From: Xiphias gladius
Taxonomy: Eukaryota > Chordata > Actinopteri > Istiophoriformes > Xiphiidae
Assembly: GCF_016859285.1 (NCBI RefSeq)
Contig: NC_053414.1
Span: 11,058,017-11,122,016 of the forward strand
Reading direction: 5' to 3'
Length of the DNA stretch: 64,000 nt
In this document: in pieces, positions 55,186-64,000 of the stretch
Position numbering within the stretch: position 1 is the stretch's first letter
Layout of the letters: each line of letters opens with the position of its first letter
Made by a program: the position numbers and the translations under genes
The notes under the pieces: generated by a model
Told to the model about the DNA's origin: nothing
What the model saw: the letters and a program-made list of their open reading frames with translations, nothing else
The model's database searches: none

Positions 55186-57329
55186 GTCTTTTTTCTGGAT
55201 AAAACAACCAGATGAGCGTGTCTGTCTGTTTTGGGCTAAACCTCTGAATTTAATTTCTGCCAAGCCAAGGTGCTGCATCACATTGATATAAAAATCCTTG
55301 TAAATCCAACGTTGCCATAAAGCAGTCTTGGTCATTCATTTGCAATAGTTATTCAGTGGTCTAATACAGCCAGAAATCTTAAAGTGATGACCTACATGGT
55401 ATAGCAAAATCTCTTGTGGCTGAGACTTTCTGTTGTCTCATTGTATATTTTGCCATATTGCCCAGTCCTAATAATAAATAGATTAATAAGTAATCAAAAT
55501 AATTTACTTGCTGTCCTAATGCATTTAGACTGAAGTACGGGTCTCAAAGGGGTAAAAGTAGCTCCCCAGCACACAGATTCATCTCCAGCCTTGGTGTGAT
55601 TTCCAATCACAGACTGCATGTAGGCTCTGGGGCTTTCAGCTCAGAACCTTTTCCATCTTGCCTTAACACAATTGCATCTCTTCACTGCCACCCACAACTC
55701 ATTCCCTCTCAAATGCCCACCAGTCCTTCTCTGACACTGCAGCAGAGGTGCGGGATGAAAACAGTTTGAAAGGAGGCCTCTCCCAACAGAGGTCCTGTTG
55801 GCATGGAAACGGCTGTCCTTGTGAATGGAGGCTTCTCTTCCAGGCCTGGTCAGGGGTCTGCGACTGTCTCATGGTCCAAGAGGACATTGTTAGAAATCTC
55901 ACAAGCGAACCTTGTAGACTGTTAACTAAACCTGGATTTATATGCTACTTTCTGGTAATGCACTTTGTGGGTTTCTACAAGTCTTTGTCTAATGATAACT
56001 GAAATAAGACTGTGAGATTGTGTTACTGCAGTACTTAAATTTAGTTTCCACATTTTCTGATTGCTAGAGTGCTCACATTCATCCGCTCCTTCACTTTAAA
56101 TATAGAGGCAATTTTGGTCCGATGGTATGATGGGATTTATTTAAAAAAATCTGACTAAACTCTTATGCCTAGTGGCTATCTTCCCACCAAATACTGTGTT
56201 GCAGTTGCAAAAAAGTTCTGTGCACAGAATCAGAAACTCTTGGGAAGAAAACAAAGCTTCAATACAAATGATGGACAAACGGCACCATACATATATAGCC
56301 CGCCAATCAGAATCGGAGGACACCGGGAATCCTTTTCTCTGACTGGCAAATTTTTCCCCGAATGAGGGCCCATAGCCTGTATTTGACACAGACCAAATGC
56401 TGTGTGAAAAAAATAAAATGAATAAAAAAATAAAATTAATTCAGCTTCCTGATCAGGGACTGTTGAGCTCATTACGATCAATGCTGTGCCTTTTTTGTTG
56501 ATCAGTCAACCAATCTGGTTTTCCGGCTAAATTATTTTTTTTACCATTGCTGAAAACGATAGTCACATCTCTGTGATCAGTTGTTTTCACAGTTATGAAT
56601 TTGTCCTTAATAAACATTAGCTTTTAAGAGGTTCCTTTGTATAAGTACAATGATTTGTTTACGGACAATCAAAGGTTGACACATTTCTCTGTTGGTAGCA
56701 ACCGACTGGATGAAGACACAGAGATGATGACCAGATCAGGATTACATTTGCATTATCATCATTCTGCATGAATTATTTACTGTTTATCAGTATTATAGTA
56801 GGTAGTGTGTCTGTCTATTGGCACTATTCTAGCTCTGGTCTCATTTAATGTAACTCTATAAACTCTGTAAATCCTGTAAATGGGTCTTGTGGGATGTGAT
56901 CAAAAGTTGACAACTTTAAATTGGCTATAATCTGTGTATTTGTGTTAATACATTGAATGACAATCTGAAAACAATTTTGACCAATGTGAAAGTTGTCGCT
57001 TGTAGTGATGAACCCGCAGAGAATTATCACCTGAATCTGAAGCTCCCCTTGACTTTACTGACATTTGTAGCAAAATTTCAGCTCAGTGTTTGGCTCCCTC
57101 AGGATTTGATGGAGACCAAAAACAGCTAAATAGAGTCAGCATTGGATTGACACTTACCACATGGACACAAACATGACTTCAAATGAATGGCTAACAAGTT
57201 CGACATAATAACTTATAACGTATTGATATGTTATTTTATTAACAAAATGCTTCCACTGGCCCAAGTGGCCATAAAATATTGCCTGATTAAGGAGGGGTGT
57301 TAATTATTGGTGTTTTGTTTTTTTTTTAT

Positions 57330-57605
57330 TTATTTTTTTATTATCAATTAATCTGCCATTTATTTTCTTGATTAATCTGTTAATCATTTGGAATATAAAA
57401 TCTGAAAAAGTACTCCAAGGTTTGAATTTTTTGTTTTGTTCAACCAACAGTCCAAAACACAAAGCTATTAAATTTACAGCAAATCCTCTCAATGAAGAAA
57501 GTGGAACCAGGAAAACTTGAAAACTGACGTGAACAATTAGTTGATTATCACAATAGTTTTTGTTATTTTCTGACGATAAACTAGTTGATTCATCGTTTGC
57601 TTGAG
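57330..57605 (-). repeat. Same old repeat family, copy 5 (minus)
   Basis: TATCAATTAATCTGCCATTT, CAACCAACAGTCCAAAACAC and AACAATTAGTTGATTATCAC follow the family layout in reverse. Confidence 0.55.
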
Positions 57606-58425
57606 GTCTAGTGTATTCACCTATTGTAAGCACCTAAAATGCATTGAGTATGGATTTGGATCTTATTTGTCATTACCAGTATGAAGGTCATTTTTATACC
57701 TGATATCTACATGAACGTAAAGGTATTTATTTTCTGTTTTTTATTCCATATTTTACATTTTGCACTGTCCACCTTTAGATTAAAATTAGTAGTAAGTAGG
57801 ACTGATGAAAATTTGGAAATAGATCATTTTAGTGTGATAAAGAATTGGAGGCGCTGTGGGAATGCATTGCAATGTCATGATAGGATATCCTCCCTCAGAC
57901 TTGACCTGGGTGGTTTTCAGCTGGGGACACAGGCAGCTGGCAGCTCAGTTCAAGTGCCTTTAAGTCTATTAGAGAGGATAATCCTTGAGGGAGAGTTGCA
58001 GTGAACAGAGGGAGCAGGCAAAACATTCGGTCAGTTCACTTTCCTCACTTTTGCCATCTGAATGTGTTCCTCGTACAACTGCTCCCCATGCAGCTGATTG
58101 TTCTCCAACACATGGCCGCCATATGCTTTCTTCATTACTCTATAAAAGGAAAACTGGCCTCCATTTATAAAAAAAAAAAAAAGACAATGATGCGTGTGCT
58201 TTGTGACTCTGAAGTTTTAGCTCCGCTTCAAACAAAATTGTAGTCGATGGTCTCTGGTGTATTTAATTAATTAATCAATCAATCATCAATCAATTAATTC
58301 ATTAATTCAACTTGAAAAGATGAGAGTTAACAGGCATGTTTTGTTTATTTTAATGCTGCTGTTGTATCTTTTGTACTTCACAGTTGTTTTCTCACCTTTT
58401 GTTGCTTTCTCTAATTTTTCTCTAG

Positions 58426-58575
58426 CCTTCCACCTTCCACCTTTCACTGCCCCTGGCTAACTCGGTGGCTCAGCAGCACTTCAAAGGGGAAAGTCTGTGG
58501 CACTGCAGATAACACGCTGCACCCCGAAGCACTGGCAAGCTTTCCAGATCCCCTACGAAGTCCCTCAACTGACAG
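58426..58575 (+). other. Probable non-coding 5' exon of the same + strand gene
   Basis: A 150-nt block richer in GC than its surroundings. It is preceded by a long pyrimidine tract and acceptor (ctaatttttctctag) and followed by GACAG|gtttgg. All frames are short, so it is probably 5' UTR. It could be the second exon after the block ending at 45080, leaving a 13.3-kb intron. Assignment to fbxw7 is inference from gene order. Confidence 0.4.
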
Positions 58576-59527
58576 GTTTGGCCCCTTCTATGTCTTGTAG
58601 GAAACAATTTATTTGCTTGTGCTTCTAATGGTGTAGTGTATTTATTTTTTTCTTCTTAAGGATCTCTCTAGCTCCAATTTCCAGTGTTCTGTAGAGCCCC
58701 AGGCTTGAATGCACACTTGAACTGCATCATAGCCTTGCAGCATTTAAATGCAAGTTGTATAACTTGAAAAGATGAACGGAATGAGTAACTTGTTGGTAAT
58801 TTCCTAGCTCGAGTTTTATGGCCTATTGCATAGGAGTTAGGAGGGGTCTTAAATTATTTCTGTGAAAACTAACAGTTGTGTGGTACCATCGGTACCTGCT
58901 CGTTTTTTAGTTTTTAAGAATAAAGTAGGAAAAAGTGCTGTACATTATAGATCAACTTGTTAATCAGTAAATATTCATTTGATTGATGTTCATGCATTCT
59001 TACCCGTAGTTATCAGCTACACTAGAAATTCCAAAGTTTTGTGTTTTTAAACTGATGATGATCATCAAATAAAACATACTCCGTAGCTCTATGGCACCTC
59101 GCAGACTCAGCAGTACTTAACATAATTCTACCTAATTTCCACAGACCAAACCTGTAAAATAAAGTGACTCAGTGTAGCACATTTTCAATCTAATTAAGAA
59201 TTTTTGTTAGGAATTTCAGCTGCAGCTGAAAACTACAGGTAAGCATGCAGCTTCAGCATGCTAGGGGTCGACGGATTACCGGTGTGGTTGTTTATCGGAT
59301 CGGATAATACGATTAGCGGAATCGTTACTTTTTTTTTTTTTTATCCGATTGCCGATAAAATAGATGAATTTAAAAAAATTCGCTCTGATGCAGCCTCTTG
59401 TCTCTGTGTAGTCACCACTCTGTGGTTTTAAGAATTGTCCCAACCACAGCACTATCTGACTGGTTACATGTCACGAGTAGCCTATCAAAACTGAAGGATA
59501 TGGGCACAGCTGGGCAAAGATGAACGA

Positions 59528-59553
59528 TGTGTGTGTGTGTGTGTGTGTGTGTG
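59528..59553. repeat. (TG)n microsatellite
   Basis: About 13 TG dinucleotides, 250 nt after a short repeat rich in ATCGGATCGGATAATACGAT. Confidence 0.9.
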
Positions 59554-60549
59554 AAGGTATTTCCGAGCCTTAAGGTAGCAGTTGTTAAAAAATCACAATC
59601 CTCTACGCTAAAGTTTAAAAAAACACCAATCCTATTAACAAGTTTGTTGATTCAAGACACACTGAGCAAGAGAGAGCAGGAGAGTGAGAGGGAGAGAGAA
59701 GCCATCGCTAAACTGCTAAACTAGGGTAATTAGAAGATCTCAATAGCGCTTGAGCGACGGTGGGATAAGAGAGAGAGTCGCTAAAGGAAGGAGAGACCAA
59801 TGAGTGCTTGAGCAGAACTGGTGTAAGTTTAAATGTACAGTGTGTAATTAGCCGCTCTATGAAGAAAATGGCAAAATTAGCTGGGCTGAGATAGAGCAGC
59901 AAAAAAAATGCTACAAGTATGGTAAGGTACAGAAACTCTGGCAACTGGAGATGAGCCAATACGCTTAGTGCAGCACGTCAGCAAGTGAATGGCCACTCAT
60001 TACTGTTATTTAAAAGAAATTTTTACTCAAGTAGAAGTCAAAAATGTAAATAAACAACAAACAAAACTCTAACTGTAAACTGTACTCATCTCAACCTCTG
60101 TATGCCTCTCTGAATAATCGCATTGCAATTATAGAGATCAAATATGTCGGATGGATAATGTGTGAGTTGTTGGCTACAGAGTAATTCAGTTCCGTTTATT
60201 TCAAGATCAGTTGCTTTTTCCTATGTGATTTTTAAAAAATTTTTTTTTTAAATTTTTTTTTTTAAAAATCAAAATTTGACTCAGTACTGGGTCAAGCTGT
60301 ATAAACACTAAATAAATGTAATACGTGTGTGCACCAGTACTCTTTTTACAAGTTGAAAAATAGAAGTACACTTGAAACTTACAGAAATTATGTTTCAATC
60401 ATTTTAGTTACATCAGTGCTGTGACAAAAATTTTAAAATTCCCATTTTGGTCAATTTTGAAGTTTGGTGGATTTGAGCATCCCTTAAAAAAATTATCTTA
60501 TATACTTAACCCCCTCCACTGTAATACCCAAGCACTGGGTGACTGATCT

Positions 60550-60942
60550 ATGTTAGAGTACCGAAGTGTTTTGCAAATACTCAAAGTCATGGCATCTGTT
60601 GGCTTATCAGTGTTTCCATGGAAGCATCACGTTGGTGCTCGGGTTCCTGGTGATTTCTTCTGGTATGAAACACCTCTTACTCTGCTCTCTAAGAACATCT
60701 TTGTCCTGAGGACAGTCGGTAATCATTTGACAGCCATGAAATTTGGAATAGGTTTTTTAGACTCTGCTATTTATCTTGCCGAATGTGATATTAAATGCGA
60801 ATTACTTGTCATTAAGACTCATTATCTGCAGCTATTAGAAACCAATTTACAGTTAAATGTTTACAATAAACTACCTTCCACTGCATTAGTATTAGCTGCA
60901 TTTGAAATAATTATAACTCTGCTACAGTTAGATGTGCTGTGA
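60550..60942 (+). other. Repeat-free block with a 130-codon open frame; probable conserved non-coding element
   Basis: The frame from ATG at 60550 is open for 130 codons, but the protein is not recognised and no splice or Kozak context stands out. The DNA from about 60730 to 60905 has no repeats and many ATTA/TAAT cores, the look of developmental enhancers and ultraconserved elements. Two adjacent downstream stretches (60967-61200) are similar in character. A real exon remains possible. Confidence 0.35.
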
Positions 60943-61222
60943 AATTTTCCATGGGCCACGCATAAATTGTTGTGGAGAAAGCCAGCCTTTTACTTGGATC
61001 CTTTTTTTTTTCCTTCCTTCAATGTGTTGGAACTCTTAAGTAACATCATAACTGCAGGCAGAATGTTGATGAGATGCAAATTAGGCCTGAGACCAAATAT
61101 CAGATCAGATTTTGTGATACTAAACAGTGAGAGAAAAAATAGACACGTGCCTACCCTATTTTATGTATTGCAATATCAAATAAATGTATTTAGGGGCCAT
61201 ATCAAACTGGTCTGGCCTGTTA

Positions 61223-61223
<1 letters not shown>

Positions 61224-61282
<59 letters not shown>
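61224..61282. repeat. Uninterrupted (TG)n microsatellite
   Basis: A pure TG run of about 58 nt, directly beside the repeat-free block at 60.5-61.2 kb. Confidence 0.95.
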
Positions 61283-61285
<3 letters not shown>

Positions 61286-64000
61286 ATTTACTGTATATTG
61301 GAGGTTTTCAGTTCAGTCAGTCCGCAGGAAGCACCTCTTAGCCTAACCAGTTAACTGCGTAACACCAATCATACCAAGTGGTGAAAATGTGTTGTAAACT
61401 TCAAACTAAAAGTCAGTTTACTTTCAGTGCAACGTCATTGCAAAGACGGCAGCGCAATCAGCCTTCATAAGCCAGGTCTCCATCCAAACGTAGTGAAAAT
61501 TTCAACTGAATTTCCAGAAAATTGGCAAAAGGCAATGTGAACTAATGTGCAAATATTAGGGCTTGGTTCAGGGAGATAAACAGTAGGTGGCGCTAATTCT
61601 TCAGGTGAGTGCTTTAAACCATTTATAGAATAAGAGGATGCAACGAGATTACCTAATAAGAAGAGTGAAACCTTAAATTTAGGAAAACAATGTAGAAAAC
61701 ATGATGGAAATATGATATTTCTATTTGTTTCATGGATTATTTTGAGGATGGGTACAGTCTCCTCATTGCTCCACACAGATTTAATGTTTCATCTACTACA
61801 ATTTTTGTCTCTTAGAGTAGAGCCGATAATTGAGTCGACGTTCATGTATGTCACGATTAATTCGCTATATCCGTTTCCATTGCACTTTGTTGCATCTCGG
61901 TTTTATTGATACAACAACTTTTTCACCTAAGCTAAGTGTAAAAACGTTTTTGGTTATATTTCAATTTTGAATTTTTTCTTTTAAATTTCCACTCAGGTTT
62001 TTTTAGTGCAAAGTTGAAAAAGGTCCATTTTAAAAACAGGTGGATGGAAAGGTACCTACTTCGATCACTATGCATCTATCATATTGTGAAATTTTGCAGT
62101 AAAACAGTACGGAGAGGAAAATGGGCTTTAAGATTTAATAATCTCAACTGAGCCTGCCTCTCGCACTTAAAAGGATGGGAACAATGTCTGTAAAAGCATG
62201 AATTGATTTTCAATTGTTGTAATAACATTAATCTGCGCTGAATCCACTGTGTGCCCAAAACATGTACTGTCATTAATTCTGCCTCCTCTCATTAGTTTCT
62301 GTTTTGATGTGCAGTGCCTGCTTTGCATGACTGAAATGTGAGCTAGTTTGCTGCAGGGAAATAATTTTTTCAACTGCTGAGACTCACAGCTGCATATTGT
62401 GTCATGATTGTGACGTTCAGGTCTCAGTTGCTTGGTGTAGAAAGGTCCTGGACTTGGAGGAAGAAGCTATTGAGAAGGTGGAGTTGGAGAGGAAATGAGG
62501 CTACATTCCAGCAGTGATTTATGAAGTGTCTTTCACACTTTGTACTGTGTGCTAGTTTGCAGCTGCTCCAGACAGTTTGCTGGCTTTAGTAGAGCTAGAC
62601 TCATCTCACCATACATATTGTGAGGAAGTCTTAAGTTGCCATAAGAGAGATTTTTGATACTGTGTGGTAAGCTAAGTGAATTGCTTTTCGCCAGTACACC
62701 ATCCCTGCATAGTTTTATGCAGAGGCTGACTTTCCCCCAATGGCATCCCCAGATTTCAGACTGTGGTTTTCATTCATCAAATAAATATCCGGAATGATGC
62801 TCTCATGTGGTACTTGGAACTAAAACTAAATGCTGACAAACTACAGAATGAGTCATGTCTTAAGACTGGGTCCAGTGTAACGAGACGAGGCCTGTTTTAT
62901 TATTAATCCGAAAGACTCAAGCACTGCTATGTGAGAACATGTCAACCAGACTGGGCTGGAAGTTCACACCTGTAACAGCCCCCGGGGTTGGAATAACAGT
63001 ATATAGCCTAGAATATACAATATGTTTGGTATATTAGGATTACAGTGGAAACTATTGCATCTCTTATGTGACCCACGTGGATTACCCACCCAAGGCTGTT
63101 TCACCTGGAGCAATGATTCCCAGATTACGTTTAATCGTACACCCTCCAAAATATTTCAGAATGAAGTCAAAACAGTTCAGACTAAAATATCTACAGGCCC
63201 TTAATGTCATTGAAGTCCTGTTGGAAAAGGCTCAAGCTGTACCCTCTTTTCCACATTATTCGTGTTTCAGATTCATGTTGCATAAGATTTAGCCAAAAAT
63301 TTCCAAAAGAAAGGGACAACTCTTCTGAAGAGGGCCCTAATGCCATCAGGTTATCAATAGGGCTATTATGCTTGTGTTAAGTATTGCACGGTATTTTGTT
63401 ACAGCTTGGAGTTATTTTTGTTATGTAACTTTTGTTTCTCATTCTTTGATTTGTTATATAAGAACAGTATATGCACTTAAAGAAAAGAGGAAAGGATGTC
63501 GATTAGGTTTAATACTGACTTTTAATTAAATTTGATTCATGACATCAGAAACCTGTAAGTGTGGCAAAGCTTTGTCCTTTAAATTAATCCACATACGAGT
63601 GCATATAGAAGTTGAGACACTCACACAAACTTACATTATCATCCATTTTTTTCTTTCCTGTCCAAAGAGGACAATTTCTTAATGAGGATAATGATTTCGA
63701 TCACTGAAAATGTGCTTCTCTCTCATATTTTGACCAGAGTTACTCAAACTGAACTGAGGCCAGGAAACACGGCCGTTGCATTCCTACATGTGGACTCATT
63801 TTATTTGGCACATCCAGACACAGCTGACCCAGACTGAAGTTGCAGGCATCCATAACCTCTGTGTTTGCTTCACTCAAAGGCCTCTGGAAAACATTCTGAA
63901 CTTTTCCTCGAAAACTGGGTTATCCCCCCTGATATAGAAGTTAAAAGGTGGCTTATTTTGGTTCTGAATACAGGAGTTGGTTAACATGCAGCTTGCAGAC

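Larger units (their letters stand above)
45081..58425 (+). other. Putative large first intron, no coding exon seen
   Basis: Between the two presumed 5' exons. Holds MITE B copy 4, old repeats at 46105, 54818 and 57330, the hairpin MITE at 54405, a GA run at about 51753 and a CT run at about 52277. Minus-strand open frames at 46979-47320 and 47588-47944 (113 and 118 codons) are not recognised. Confidence 0.45.
58576..64000 (+). other. Next intron or 5' region, no coding exon seen
   Basis: Contains a GGATCGGATAATACGATTAG-type repeat near 59270-59360, microsatellites at 59528 and 61224, and the repeat-free block at 60550. The window ends without a recognisable exon. Confidence 0.45.

Noticed and set aside
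1..64000. CRISPR arrays, phage or bacterial defence systems
   Set aside because: No direct-repeat spacer arrays or prokaryotic gene organisation; everything points to a fish chromosome.

Overview
This 64 kb window is vertebrate genomic DNA, most likely from a teleost fish of the spiny-rayed (percomorph) type. Genes are split into short exons with GT-AG introns. The long AT-rich introns and intergenic DNA carry Tc1-like transposons, MITEs, tRNA-derived SINEs, (TG)n microsatellites and LINE remnants. There is no operon, CRISPR array, rRNA, intact tRNA gene or prokaryotic or viral gene cluster.

Three protein-coding genes can be assembled exon by exon with consistent splice phases. (1) marchf1, + strand, about 7.75-14.32 kb with a candidate further 5' exon near 2.4 kb: a RING-CH E3 ubiquitin ligase with two membrane segments. 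It has an 825-nt in-frame cassette exon before the RING-CH exon, a 45-nt in-frame microexon between the two membrane segments, and one GC-AG intron. (2) tma16, - strand, 16.38-19.39 kb: a complete seven-exon gene for a 202-residue ribosome-biogenesis-associated protein, lying tail to tail with marchf1. (3) tmem154, + strand, 23.95-32.07 kb: a complete eight-exon gene for a 211-residue single-pass membrane protein with an acidic, modular ectodomain and a conserved cytoplasmic acidic motif.

From about 44.5 kb to the end no coding exon is recognisable. A CpG-rich block with a probable first exon (ending 45080) and a probable non-coding second exon (58426-58575) suggest the start of another + strand gene whose coding part lies beyond the window. 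Because TMEM154 lies upstream of FBXW7 in the same orientation in mammals, fbxw7 is the best guess, but this is inference from gene order.

MARCHF1-TMA16 (convergent) and TMEM154-FBXW7 (tandem) are two mammalian gene pairs, roughly 10 Mb apart on human chromosome 4 as I recall. Here they are brought side by side, so the 19.4-23.9 kb interval holds a rearrangement junction relative to mammals.

I did not find a new multi-gene system. The most interesting signals are in marchf1: a cassette exon that re-encodes the first zinc-binding cysteine, a microexon that alters the inter-membrane loop, and UG repeats beside two acceptors. Also of interest are the modular exons of tmem154, a transposon reduced to two back-to-back terminal repeats, a MITE family in four places, and a repeat-free block at 60.5-60.9 kb that looks like a conserved non-coding element.
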